Below, one piece after another: positions 53,239 to 63,600 of a stretch of 64,000 bases of DNA; the stretch's first letter is position 1; the number at the start of each line of letters is the position of its first letter. The notes below the pieces were generated by a model, which saw only the letters and a list, made by a program, of their open reading frames with translations, was not told the origin of the DNA and did no database searches. The position numbers and the translations under genes are program-made. Source of the stretch: Brachyspira murdochii DSM 12563 (GTDB lineage Bacteria > Spirochaetota > Brachyspiria > Brachyspirales > Brachyspiraceae); contig NC_014150.1 of NCBI RefSeq assembly GCF_000092845.1, positions 2,665,510-2,729,509 on the forward strand, written 5' to 3'.

Positions 53239-54929
53239 ATGAAAAATTTAATTTCTATAATTGCAGCATTTATTTTAATTACTGCTATAATTTCATGTGG
53301 AAGCAGTAACAGCGGTAATACTGAACAAACAGAAAATACTCAAACTAATCAAACTCAAACAAATGAACAAGTATATATCAATCCAACAACTACAAATGAA
53401 AATCATAATACAGATATTGATATTAATAAAACTAAACATACTAATGAATATATTCAAGGTACAGAGTTAGAGCCTATACCTACAGGATATAGTAAAATAG
53501 ATGAAATACTTAATCAATATAAATATAAAGCACCAATATATGAAATATCAAAATTATTGGCAGAGGAAGGACTAGAAGGAAAAATCACTGAAATTACAAA
53601 TTTTGGTGATAAATATATATATATAAAGTAGATAAAGATTCTACTCCTTTGTTTTTGGCAGTACAATTCGGATACAATGATTTGGCAAAAGAGCTTATAA
53701 AAGAAGGGGCTGATGTTAATGCCAGAGCAAGCGATATGGAAACAGAAGATGGTATTGATATGCTTTATTATGCTGTTAGAAATAATAATGTTGAAATGAG
53801 TAAAATTTTAATTGATAAAGGACTTGATGCAGGAAGAGATTATGGTTATGAATATTCTTATTATTTAACAGATGCAGCAATAAACAATAATAATCTTGAT
53901 ATGCTTAAAATACTTGTACAAAGCGGAGATATTGATTTAAAATCAAGCTTAATTCCTGATGCCATAGAAGAAAATAATATAGAAATGGTTAAATATTTAA
54001 TATCTATAGGACAAGATGTAAATGCTCAAATATTTGCAGATGGAGATTGGATTAACTCTCCTATGAAAGTAGCAGCTCAAAATGGCAATATAGAAATAGC
54101 TAAGCTTTTAATTGATAAAGGAGTAAATTTAAACTCAAGCGATGATTATATAGGTTCAGCTATTGATTATGGTAATTATGATATAGCTAAATTATTAATA
54201 GATAATGATGTTTTTAATCTTAATACTAATACAACTAGAGAAGAAGCTATAGAATTAGCAAAGAAGCAAAAATATTATGAAATGGAAAAATTATTATCAA
54301 GCGAAGATTCTAACAATATAGACGGATATGATGAATTAATGAATGCTGTATCTAAAGGCGATATGAAAGCATTAGAAAAACTTATAAAAGATGATACTGA
54401 TTTGAATAAACAATATGATAATATTACACCTCTTGGCTTAGCTGCTGCTAGAAATGATAAAGAAATGGTAAAATTTTTAGTAGAGAAAGGTGCTGATATA
54501 AATTTAGAAGATGGATACGGATATACTCCTTTAATGAAAGCAATAGATTATTATAATATTGGTTTAGCTAAAAATATTATTGATTTGAAGCCTGATTTAA
54601 ATGCTATATGTTCAGCAACAGGCGATACTCCTTTAACATATTTGGTAAATGCCAACAAGTACGGCGGCGGAGCAGATCTTTGTTATTATATGATAAAAAA
54701 TGGTGCTGATATAAATAAAAAGAACAAGGAAGGAAATACTCCATTAATGATTGCTGCGGCAAGTTATAGTTATGGTATTGTGGGAGTTCTTGCCAATATG
54801 GGGGCTGATTATAATATTAAAAACAAAGAAGGACAAACAGCCATTGATATTGCTTCAGCTAGAAATGATAAATCAGCACTTCATCATTTAACTAATCCAA
54901 GAGATTTAGAAAGTTATCTTAGTTACTAA
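53239..54929 (+). pseudogene. Ankyrin-repeat lipoprotein gene, off-frame at a (TA)6 tract (cluster 2)
   Basis: Paralog of 17742-19409. The first piece (53239-53631) carries the signal peptide, lipobox AIISC and tether, and ends shortly after a (TA)6 run at 53614-53625. The second piece (to 54929, open from before 53649) carries all the ankyrin repeats. The total length is 1691 bases, two more than a multiple of three. Removing one TA unit gives GDKYIYKVDKDSTPLFLAV and joins the pieces. This is either a switched-off phase variant or a recent mutation. Read in frame it would be about 562 aa. Confidence 0.82.
53614..53625 (+). repeat. (TA)6 dinucleotide tract at the frameshift point
   Basis: Six TA units inside the ankyrin lipoprotein coding sequence. 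The intact paralog has a shorter, interrupted run at the same place (TATATATTTA). One unit fewer restores the frame. Confidence 0.85.
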
Positions 54930-54936
54930 TAAATAC

Positions 54937-54974
54937 TAAAAAAGTGTATGCATTATATATGTATGCACTTTTTA
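54937..54974 (+). terminator. Hairpin terminator repeat, copy T6
   Basis: AAAAAGTGTATGCAT/ATGTATGCACTTTTT, just after the ankyrin lipoprotein gene and 60 bases before the Rpn-type gene. Nearly identical to T7, on the other side of that gene. Confidence 0.88.
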
Positions 54975-54998
54975 TTATATATAATAATTTTAATAAAC

Positions 54999-55027
54999 TT
55001 TACTTTTATAATTATTTTTTGTATAAT
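54999..55027 (+). promoter_or_regulatory. Leaderless promoter of the second Rpn-type gene
   Basis: TTTACT (54999-55004), 17-base spacer, TATAAT (55022-55027), six bases, ATG. The spacer shares TTTATAATTATTTT with the promoter at 30915-30943. Confidence 0.7.
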
Positions 55028-55033
55028 AATATT

Positions 55034-55939
55034 ATGAAAGATTTTAATAAGTTAAAGCAAATATTAAATGAACCTATTACAATAAATAATTTAAATAGAA
55101 TTAATGATTATTTTGTACGCTATTTATTTTCGCATGATGGCAATGAAAATATAGCTTTAAATTTCATTAATGCCGTATTTAAAGATTTAAACTTTGAAAC
55201 TTTTAATAAAATAGAAATACTTAATCCTTTTAATATATCAGAAAACTATGATGAAAAAGAATCAATAGTCGATATAAAAGCTACTACAGAAACAGGTATC
55301 ACTGTTTTAATAGAGATACAATCAAGAGGAAATGAAGATTTTATAAAAAGAGCTTTATACTATTGGGCTTATAATTATAGTTCTAGTTTAAATAGAGGTT
55401 CTTTTTATGATGGATTAAAACCTACTGTAAGTATTAATATTACAAACTTTATACTTACAGATGAAGATAAAGTGCATAGCTGTTATGTTTTAAAAGAATT
55501 AAACAATAATAAAATTCTAACAGATCATTGTCAATTGCATTTCCTTGAACTTCCTAAATTCAATTTAAAAGATATTTCTGCAATAGAAAGTTTAGATAAT
55601 ATACATAAAGAATTCATTTCTTGGATAAAATTTTTTAAGGGGGAAGACATGTCTATTTTAATGAAAGAAAATACTATATTTGAAGAGGTAGAAAAAAAAT
55701 GCCTCACTTTTGTTAATGATAGTCCAGTAATAGATAAATATAAAAAACGAGAAGTAGATACATATTTCTTTAATAAGAGTATGGAGTTAGATATAAAGAA
55801 GGCTAAAGAAGAAGGTATTAAAGAAGGTATTAAAGAAAATCAAATATTAACAGCTAAAAATATGAAAAAAGAAAATATAGATATTAATATTATAAGTAAA
55901 ATAACAGGATTAAGTATACAAGAAATAGAAAATCTATAA
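55034..55939 (+). CDS. Rpn-family PD-(D/E)XK nuclease-like protein, second copy
   Basis: 301 aa from the ATG at 55034 (the frame is open upstream, but the promoter lies there). It parallels 29964-30908: NRINDYFVRYLFSHDG at the start, nuclease core VDIKATTETGITVLIEIQSRG, KVHSCYVLKELNNNKILTDHCQLHFLEL, and the C-terminal NIISKITGLSIQEIENL. The glycine/glutamate repeat is shorter here (EEGIKEGIKEN). It sits inside cluster 2 between two hairpin repeats, where cluster 1 has no gene. It may be an inserted cassette. Confidence 0.85.
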   Translation: MKDFNKLKQILNEPITINNLNRINDYFVRYLFSHDGNENIALNFINAVFKDLNFETFNKIEILNPFNISENYDEKESIVDIKATTETGITVLIEIQSRGNEDFIKRALYYWAYNYSSSLNRGSFYDGLKPTVSINITNFILTDEDKVHSCYVLKELNNNKILTDHCQLHFLELPKFNLKDISAIESLDNIHKEFISWIKFFKGEDMSILMKENTIFEEVEKKCLTFVNDSPVIDKYKKREVDTYFFNKSMELDIKKAKEEGIKEGIKENQILTAKNMKKENIDINIISKITGLSIQEIENL

Positions 55940-55957
55940 TAAATATAAAAGTTACAA

Positions 55958-55995
55958 TAAAAAAGTGTATGCATTATATGTATGCACTTTTTTTG
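55958..55995 (+). terminator. Hairpin terminator repeat, copy T7
   Basis: AAAAAGTGTATGCATTATATGTATGCAC-type hairpin with a T-run, 19 bases after the Rpn-type gene and 18 before promoter copy F. Confidence 0.88.
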
Positions 55996-56012
55996 TTAAA
56001 AATATTTTTTGA

Positions 56013-56041
56013 TTGCAATTTCAATCATTTTAATTTATGAT
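56013..56041 (+). promoter_or_regulatory. Cluster promoter copy F
   Basis: TTGCAA, 17-base spacer, TATGAT, then a leader with AATACTTATGGACGGTTTAG directly before the ATG at 56070. The leader matches copies B and C. Confidence 0.8.
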
Positions 56042-56069
56042 ACATAAAAATACTTATGGACGGTTTAGC

Positions 56070-58001
56070 ATGAAAAAACTTATTTCTATAATTGCAGCAT
56101 TTATTTTTATGATTGCTATAATTTCCTGCGGCGGCGGTAATAAAGAAGCAAATCAAACAGAACAATCACAAAACACTAACTCTCAAACTTCATCGGATAA
56201 TCAAAAAGCAGAAGCTAAAAAAGAATTCTTTGATATGAAATATGTTTATAAAGGTGTTAGAGTAGATAAAGCTAAATTTGATGAAGAGCTTAAAAATACA
56301 AGAGAAAATAATGAATATGCAAAAAGAAATTTTGATTTTCTTAATAGGAAATTTGCAAATGATGATGAAAGAAAAAAATATTCTATAGAGTTTATATCAA
56401 ATGTTAATTATGATCCATTTAGTGAAACATTCTCAACTTGGGATAGATATAATGAAGATCTTACAGATTATTATGCTGATGAATATTTATATGTAGAACA
56501 GAATTTAGCATTAAAAAAAGCAAGAGAAGAATTATTAAAATTAAATAAAAAAGATGCTGAGGTTTATTTAGCCTTATTCTTATCGCATTTTGCTTGCGAT
56601 TCGCTTTATTATTTTGAAGAAGAAAAAAAGTATTTAACAGAATGGAAAAAAGTAGGCGGAAGTAATATTGCTATGATGATATCAAAGTATGATGATGATG
56701 ACGCTTACAGTGGTAAAATGAAATTAGTTGATTATATAATAGAAGCCCCTGATTCTTTAAGGGCAGAAAAATTAGTTGCTGATGCTTATAACAATGGTTT
56801 AGTTAGATATATTACAAAAAATACTGGATATATAGATTTATTTAATGAAAATAATTATTCTTTAAGTTCAATTGAATTGGAAGGTACAGCTCATGTAGCT
56901 TCAGTAAATATAGTACCAGAAATAGTCAATACAAATATAATAAATAAATATTTAAAAACTTATGTTACAAACAGACTTAGCGATGATAAATTATATTTTG
57001 ATGATGCGGAGTATTTTAGAAATTATTACGGAATTGATTTTATGGAGTATTATGATGGATGGAATGGACTTAGTTTTCTTGAGTTTAAGAAAAATACATT
57101 TTTGATTGAATCAAGAGCAAATATGCATTATTATAATCCTGAGTTTATGAACGAGCATATATATGCTTCATTTGAAGAGATAAAAACTTACAATTTCAGA
57201 CTTGGAGATATAGACAAAGTAGAATCCGCTGAAATTAATTCAATTTCTACAAATGATTTGAAAGATTATACTAAAGGCTCTAAATTTATAAGTTTCGGTA
57301 AATTTAATGAAGAAAAATATTTGGAGTATATAGATGAAACAATGGGTTGGCGTATATATTTTCCGTCTTTCTTTTTATGCGACATCAATAATGATGGTAA
57401 AGAAGAATTAATGCTTTCAGGAGATTATGATTATGGCGGAGGAAGAGGCGGTACAGTGAATTTTACTTTGCTTTTGAAAGAGAATTTGGAAGTAGATTTT
57501 GATTCAGAAATAGGACAGCTTATTAATAATAAAGATTTTCAAGATTTAAACTGTATTCAAAAAATATATACCGAAGATGGTAAGAATAAAATATTTTTAT
57601 TAGATACAAATTATAATAAAGCATTTGATATATTCATTGATAATAATGAAATAAAGAATGCAGATTATTTTGATTATATTACTTATACTTATCAGCCTAA
57701 ATTGGAATGGAAAGGAAGTATACTTTACGGAGTACCTGAAGGGGCTTTAAAAACTGATGCCAGCTTTGACATGTCTAAAGCAGAAAATGCATCCGACAAA
57801 GCCATAGTGTCCGACAGAACTTTGAGAATGGCTGATAAATTAATAAGCGATGCATATTTTGCTAAAAAATCAACTTTGGATAAACAAGGTCAGGAAGAGT
57901 TATTGGAGCAAAGAAGGGCAGAAATAAAAACTATTCAGGAAGCGAAAGGTGACATTAAAGCGATAGAAACTGAGATGCTTAAGATTTTAAATTTACAATA
58001 A
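56070..58001 (+). CDS. Large lipoprotein with VCBS/FG-GAP-like calcium motif (cluster 2)
   Basis: 643 aa from the ATG at 56070. This start is chosen because the signal peptide and the conserved leader begin here, although the frame is open to 56037. Lipobox AIISC, then a Gln/Asn/Ser tether and the body beginning FFDMKYVYKG. It includes a VCBS-type loop (CDINNDGKEELMLSG, about residue 435) and a C-terminal coiled-coil-like helix. Close paralog of 15639-17615, with the most divergence at about 100-130 and 290-330. Function unknown. Terminator at 58062. Confidence 0.82.
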   Translation: MKKLISIIAAFIFMIAIISCGGGNKEANQTEQSQNTNSQTSSDNQKAEAKKEFFDMKYVYKGVRVDKAKFDEELKNTRENNEYAKRNFDFLNRKFANDDERKKYSIEFISNVNYDPFSETFSTWDRYNEDLTDYYADEYLYVEQNLALKKAREELLKLNKKDAEVYLALFLSHFACDSLYYFEEEKKYLTEWKKVGGSNIAMMISKYDDDDAYSGKMKLVDYIIEAPDSLRAEKLVADAYNNGLVRYITKNTGYIDLFNENNYSLSSIELEGTAHVASVNIVPEIVNTNIINKYLKTYVTNRLSDDKLYFDDAEYFRNYYGIDFMEYYDGWNGLSFLEFKKNTFLIESRANMHYYNPEFMNEHIYASFEEIKTYNFRLGDIDKVESAEINSISTNDLKDYTKGSKFISFGKFNEEKYLEYIDETMGWRIYFPSFFLCDINNDGKEELMLSGDYDYGGGRGGTVNFTLLLKENLEVDFDSEIGQLINNKDFQDLNCIQKIYTEDGKNKIFLLDTNYNKAFDIFIDNNEIKNADYFDYITYTYQPKLEWKGSILYGVPEGALKTDASFDMSKAENASDKAIVSDRTLRMADKLISDAYFAKKSTLDKQGQEELLEQRRAEIKTIQEAKGDIKAIETEMLKILNLQ

Positions 58002-58061
58002 AACATATTGATTTATTTATTATTTCTATTAGAATAGTAAATATCACTTCGTCATAAGTTT

Positions 58062-58101
58062 TCCTCCTATAATATTTTAATATTTTGTAGGAGGATTTTT
58101 T
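58062..58101 (+). terminator. Terminator of cluster 2
   Basis: TCCTCCTA/TAGGAGGA stem with an 18-base loop and a T-run, 60 bases after the last cluster gene. It is not of the T1-T7 family. Confidence 0.85.
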
Positions 58102-58434
58102 ATATATACCTAAATAATTATAATTTGTCAAAAATTAATTTTTTTAATTTAAAATATTTTTAAGGTCATACGCTTATTTTGGGACCAAAGGAAGTAATGT
58201 TAAGTATGGTATTGACGCAAAAGACCTGCTCTGAGTGCCTAAGGCAGCGAAATGCATAATTTTATACTGAATTGAATAATTTATACTACATATAAAATAT
58301 AATTAGTGCGATTTGATAATAATTTCAATACTTGCACTTTTGCTAAACATATACGATTTTATCAAGGATATAAGTGTCTTTGACGAAGTTGCTGGGAAAA
58401 AGAACAAAATAAAAATTGACAAACTTAAAAATTT
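58102..58434. other. Non-coding stretch with gene debris and an orphan promoter
   Basis: No supported gene. The part 58160-58260 is less AT-rich than its flanks and has stops in all frames examined. 58378-58433 is a diverged copy of the element at 20172-20252. A full promoter (TTGACA 58416-58421, 17-base spacer, TATATT 58439-58444) points into the antisense strand of the next gene's 3' end. This looks like the scar of a deleted gene. Confidence 0.5.
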
Positions 58435-59415
58435 TCAGTATATATTAATAAGAGTATGTAGAATTTCTTCAGGTTCTAATTTCTTCAAACAGTCTATAGT
58501 TTTGCAGCCTCTTTTTATATATTCACAGTGAAAACTTTTTATGGTGCTGCAGTATTTTTCTCTTGCCTCTACATTAAAAGCCTTACTTCCTCTCGCTCCA
58601 TAAATGGCTGGAAGAGTATCTCCGAATATACCTATGGAATATATATTACATGCATTAGCTATATGAAGCGGGGCACTATCGCCTCCTATCAGAGCATAAG
58701 AATGTTTTATTACAGATATGAGTTCTCTTATATTTAATTTTCCTGTAAAGTCATCTTTAATTATATTTCCTAATTTGCTTTTCATATTATCAGCAAAACC
58801 TATATCATCTTTAGAGCCTATTAATATTATAGGAACTTTTTTTTCTTTGTAGAACATCTCTATAAGTTTAGAAAAATTTTCATAACCGTATCTTTTGCTT
58901 ATCCTAGTCGCTCCTCCATGTACGAGTAAAGCATTTTGATAATTTTTCATTTTATTAATACCAAAATTATTTTCTTCTTCATTTAAGAATATTTCTGTAT
59001 TAATTCCGTCATCATCTATATTAAGAGGTTTAAGTATAGAGAGTATAGTATCAACAATATGTCTTTTATGTTTTTTCCAGGAAGTCTTTTTAGTGAGAAG
59101 AAATCCCCGGCATTCGCTGTTTACTCCTGCTCTTACAGGTATTTTAGCTTTATATAGTAATGAAGCTCCGTAAAATGCTGTTGTAGCAGTTAAACCTATA
59201 TCATATTTTTGTTTTTTTATATATTCTAATACATTATCATCTCTCACTATTACATTATTTATATATGGATTTTCTTTTAATATATCAATTCCTTTTACTC
59301 CGTTTACAACATCAATAATGCTGTCTTTATAATGCTTTTTTACAGCTCTTATAAGCGGAGTAATAAATATAGTATCTCCTATATAATTCATTCCTATAAT
59401 TAATATTTTTATCAT
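58435..59415 (-). CDS. Glycosyltransferase family 9 (heptosyltransferase-like)
   Basis: 326 aa. The GT9 pattern: ILIIGMNYIGDTIFITPLIRAVKKHY at the start, ALLVHGGATRISKRYG for the donor-side Rossmann domain, IGSKDDIGFADNM and the family signature IGGDSAPLHIANACNIYSIGIFGDT. Such enzymes add heptose or similar sugars to lipooligosaccharide on the cytosolic face. The start overlaps the stop of the AI-2E family gene by four bases (ATGA), so the two are coupled. Confidence 0.9.
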   Translation of the reverse strand: MIKILIIGMNYIGDTIFITPLIRAVKKHYKDSIIDVVNGVKGIDILKENPYINNVIVRDDNVLEYIKKQKYDIGLTATTAFYGASLLYKAKIPVRAGVNSECRGFLLTKKTSWKKHKRHIVDTILSILKPLNIDDDGINTEIFLNEEENNFGINKMKNYQNALLVHGGATRISKRYGYENFSKLIEMFYKEKKVPIILIGSKDDIGFADNMKSKLGNIIKDDFTGKLNIRELISVIKHSYALIGGDSAPLHIANACNIYSIGIFGDTLPAIYGARGSKAFNVEAREKYCSTIKSFHCEYIKRGCKTIDCLKKLEPEEILHTLINIY

Positions 59416-60548
59416 TTTTTATTAACTCTTAAAGTATTTTTCCTTCTTATTATGATTTTTTCTTTTTTTGCTTCCAGTATTCTTTCTTCATTGAATATTT
59501 TCATAATTTCAAAGAACAGTATAAAAGTCAAAGGTCCTAGTATAATTCCAGACAGCCCAAAGAATAAAACGCCTCCAAGTATAGCAAAGAAAATAAATAA
59601 AGGGTGAAGTTCTATTCTGTTTCCAAGAAGCAGCGGACGTACAAAGTTATCAGGTATTGTGATAAAAAACCAAGAACAAATAACAAATATTATGGCTTTT
59701 ATTAATTGTCCGTTAATAATAAAAAGAACTCCTAAAGGAAGCCATATTATAGTAGTTCCTATTATAGGCATAAAAGAAGCTATTATAGTAAGAAATGCAA
59801 ATGTAAAGGAATTAGCAACTCCAAATACACTGTATACTATAAAAGCACAAACTCCCTGAAACAATCCTGTAAATAAATTACCAAATACAATACCTTTTAT
59901 TCCTTCAGACACTTGTTTTATCAGTCTATCAAAATATTTTCTTTCTATAGGAACTAATGTTCTTACCTGTTCCATTAAATATTCTCCGTCTATAAAGAAA
60001 AAGAACAAAGAAAACATCATAAATATAAATGAGCTTACAAAACCGCCTGTACTTTTTAATAAACTAGCAACATTTTGTGTTAAATATGAACTTATAAATG
60101 TTAAATTAGAAAGTGATGAGTCTTGTATTCTTTTTAATATAGTTTCCATAGAAACATCTATAGGAAGACTTTTTAAGAAATTATTTATATTGGAGTTTCT
60201 TAAAACTTCATTAACATCAAGATTCATAAAATATTTTATTCCTATATTTGATATATCTATAAGCTGAACTATTATAGTATATGCCAATATACTTGTAGGA
60301 ACTAAAAATATAATTAAAGATGTAAGTGAAAACAATAAAGCAAGAGTATTTTTTTTTATAGCAGATAATTTATCTTTTTTCTTATAGCTTTTTCCCATAG
60401 CTTTTATAAATAATGGATTTAATACTACATAAAAAACCACTGCAAAAAATATAATCATGCCGAATGGTTTTAATAGTTTATACATTATAAATATAGATAA
60501 AAATATAAAAGCTATAAAAAATATATATCCGATATTGTTTTTATTCAT
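59412..60548 (-). CDS. AI-2E family transporter (PerM/YdiK-like membrane protein)
   Basis: 378 aa with about eight membrane helices. The conserved family features are visible: two N-terminal helices with PLFIKAMGKSYKKK, the long amphipathic central part (about 120-190), ERKYFDRLIKQVSEGIKGIVFGNLFTGLFQG, IPDNFVRPLLLGNRIELHPLFIFFAILGGVLFFGLSGIILGPL. Members are assigned to quorum-signal or Na+/H+ transport, so the name is only a family label. Coupled to the downstream glycosyltransferase. Confidence 0.9.
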   Translation of the reverse strand: MNKNNIGYIFFIAFIFLSIFIMYKLLKPFGMIIFFAVVFYVVLNPLFIKAMGKSYKKKDKLSAIKKNTLALLFSLTSLIIFLVPTSILAYTIIVQLIDISNIGIKYFMNLDVNEVLRNSNINNFLKSLPIDVSMETILKRIQDSSLSNLTFISSYLTQNVASLLKSTGGFVSSFIFMMFSLFFFFIDGEYLMEQVRTLVPIERKYFDRLIKQVSEGIKGIVFGNLFTGLFQGVCAFIVYSVFGVANSFTFAFLTIIASFMPIIGTTIIWLPLGVLFIINGQLIKAIIFVICSWFFITIPDNFVRPLLLGNRIELHPLFIFFAILGGVLFFGLSGIILGPLTFILFFEIMKIFNEERILEAKKEKIIIRRKNTLRVNKK

Positions 60549-60620
60549 ATTGTCTCCGAAATCTAATTAATTAGAATGTTTATCATAATATATATATCAT
60601 ATTTTTCAAGCATTTTAAAT

Positions 60621-60648
60621 TTGAATTATTATGTATTCATGTTATTAT
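60621..60648 (+). promoter_or_regulatory. Leaderless promoter of addA
   Basis: TTGAAT (60621-60626), 16-base spacer, TATTAT (60643-60648), six bases, ATG at 60655. No ribosome binding site. Confidence 0.55.
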
Positions 60649-60654
60649 ATATTC

Positions 60655-63600
60655 ATGGAATTTGCATTAAATAAACAGCAAGAGGATATAATAAACTGTT
60701 TTTTTGACAATGGAATATGTTTTGTTAATGCCTCAGCAGGTACTGGTAAAACAAGCACTATAACAGAATTATATATAAAATTGCTAGAAAATAGAGAAAA
60801 AGTATCTTCTATAGTTGTTATTACATTCACTAAAGCAGCAGCCAATGAAATGCTTCTTAGAATAAGGCTTAAAGTAAGAAATAAAATATCATTTGTAAAT
60901 ACAGCAAAAGAAAAAGACTACTGGCAGAAAGTCTATAAAGATATACTTACAAATGCTAAAATATCCACTATAGATTCATTTGCTAATTCTATAGCTATGG
61001 AAAATGCATTGTCTCTTGCTATGCCTCCTAATGCTTCGATTTTAGAAGATAATTCTGATATAAAAGAAACATTAAAAGATGAAATACTTAATGTACTTAA
61101 TGAGGTTAGCTATAGCGAAACAATACGCACAATATACAGAATATATACAGAAGAGTCTAAAGATGATTTTGCTGATAAAATATTGAGTTTTCTTTTAAAA
61201 ATAAAACCTAGACTTAAAACTATAGATGAATTTGAAAAAAGAGCATTGTCTGTTTTGAATATAGAAGGAGATTATAAAAAACTTCATAATGAAATATCTT
61301 TTTTAAGCAGTTCTTTAATCAATGATGACGGAAGCGAAAATAATACTATAAAACAATTTAAAGTATTAATATCAAATACAATAGATGCTATAAATAAATT
61401 ATCAAATTTTGAAGATATAAAAAATATTAAAGAAAATGATCTTGAACATTTAATAAATTCTTTTAGCGGGGTAATTAATCAAAAAAATTCATGCGGAAGT
61501 AAGAATGCAGCATTTAGAGATGGTGTTAAGTCTTTAAAAGAAATATACCCCAAACTTTTTCATTATATAGATATAGAAAGAAATAAGGAAAAGTATATAA
61601 CTGTAATAAGATTTATAAAAGATACATATATACATTTTGAGGAAGTAAAAAAAGATATCGGAGTATATTCATATGAAGATATAATGTATAAAGCTATAGA
61701 GGCACTAGAAGATAATGATATATCAAAGCGAATAAGAGATAATATTTCTACTTTGATACTAGATGAAGCACAGGATACAAGCTATCTTCAGTTTTCTTTT
61801 ATAAATTTGATAGTATTTGGAAAGAAAGATATCACTCCTAATGATAAAAATCAAAAAAAATTAATGATAGTAGGAGATAAAAAGCAGTCTATATATAGGT
61901 TTAGAAATGCTAATTTTAGAGCGTTCATTGAAGCTAAAAATAATTTTAATAACTATGTAAAATATTTAAAAAATAATTATAGAAGCAATTCTATGTTAAT
62001 AGAGTTTTTTAATGATTTTTTTGAGAACATAGTATTTAAAAATGATGATATAGATTATATAGAAGAGGATAATCTTCAGTATAGTAAAGAATCTAAAGAT
62101 AAATCAGTATCTCTTCTTATATTAAACAGAAATATAGAAAATGAAAATATAGATTTAAATATAGAAAAAAGAACAGAATTAGAATCCTATTCAATAGCAA
62201 AATACATAAAAAAATATTATAACAATAACTATAAAAATGTAGTAATACTTCTTCAAACATTTAAAAGATTAAATGTATACTTAAAGGCATTATCTGATTT
62301 TCAAATACCTTATTATATTGACGGCGGAAATGGTTTTTATGAAAGAGAAGAGATTGTTTTAATAAAAACATTTTTAGAATATTTAATACTTAGAGATCAT
62401 GCAAAATTGCCTTCACTGCTTAGAAGCGAATTATTTGATATAGATATAAACAATTTATCAGACTTTTTATTCAGCTTATTTATAAACGGGCTTGATATTA
62501 ATGACTATTTTCCAAAAAATATAAATAATGAAGATAATTATAAAAAAATATCAGAAATAGCCTCTTCAAAAAGTTATTATGCTCAATTAAAGGAGGCAAA
62601 AGAGCTTTTAAACTCAATAGAGAGCAAAGTATCTATGATGAACGCATCTGATATAATAGAGACTATATGTATTGATACAAACTTTTATAATTATTTAATG
62701 ACTATGGAAGATGCTGAGCTTTCATATGCCAATATAGAAAAATTAAAAAAGATAGCCGATGAGTTTGAGAATCAGACCGGTAATAATGTTTATGATTTTG
62801 TATTAAATTTGCAGAATGCCGGAGGAAATGAAGCCTATTCTTCAATACCTAAATTATCAGTAGATGCTGTAAAGATTATGACTATACATAAATCTAAGGG
62901 TTTGGAATTTGAAAATGTATTTTTAGCTGGAATGGGTCATTATATGTCTCCTAAATATAAAGATTTTGATTTTATAGAGGATTATCCTTTTATAAGACTT
63001 CCAGTATATGAAAAAAATAAATATTATACATTAGATTTTTCATTCTTTGATAAAAGCTATAATGCTGAAAGTGAAGAGGCTGAAAAAAAAAGACTTCTTT
63101 ATGTAGCTTTGACACGTGCTTCTAACAATTTAATACTTTCAGGGGAGCATTCAAGAGGAAATAGCTACATGTCTTATATCAATAATTATATTTCTTATGA
63201 TGCTAAAAAACATCACACTGATATAAAAAGTGAAGAAAATGATGATTTTGTAATAGAAAATAGTTTGACTAATAAATTTATTAATTCATATTTATACGGA
63301 ATTGCCTTTGAGCCTAAAGATATAGTTAATAATACAGAAGCGGATATAGAAGATATGGTAAAAAAAATGGAAAGTATCAAAGAAAATAAAAATGAACTAA
63401 AAGCTAAAACTATATCAAATATTATGCCTTCTTTGAGAAATAAGTATGATAATCATTATAGTGATTTTGATATATCAAGTCTTCTTGACAGGAAAATATT
63501 AGAGCTTGAAAATTATATAAATAATGATGAAGAAGATTATGATGATGAAAATGTATTATTTATATCATTTAAAGATTTGGGTATTATAATACATAAAATG

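Noticed and set aside
58313-58531. 72-aa plus-strand open frame
   Set aside because: No ribosome site. It runs through the diverged intergenic element into the antisense of the glycosyltransferase gene. Probably debris.
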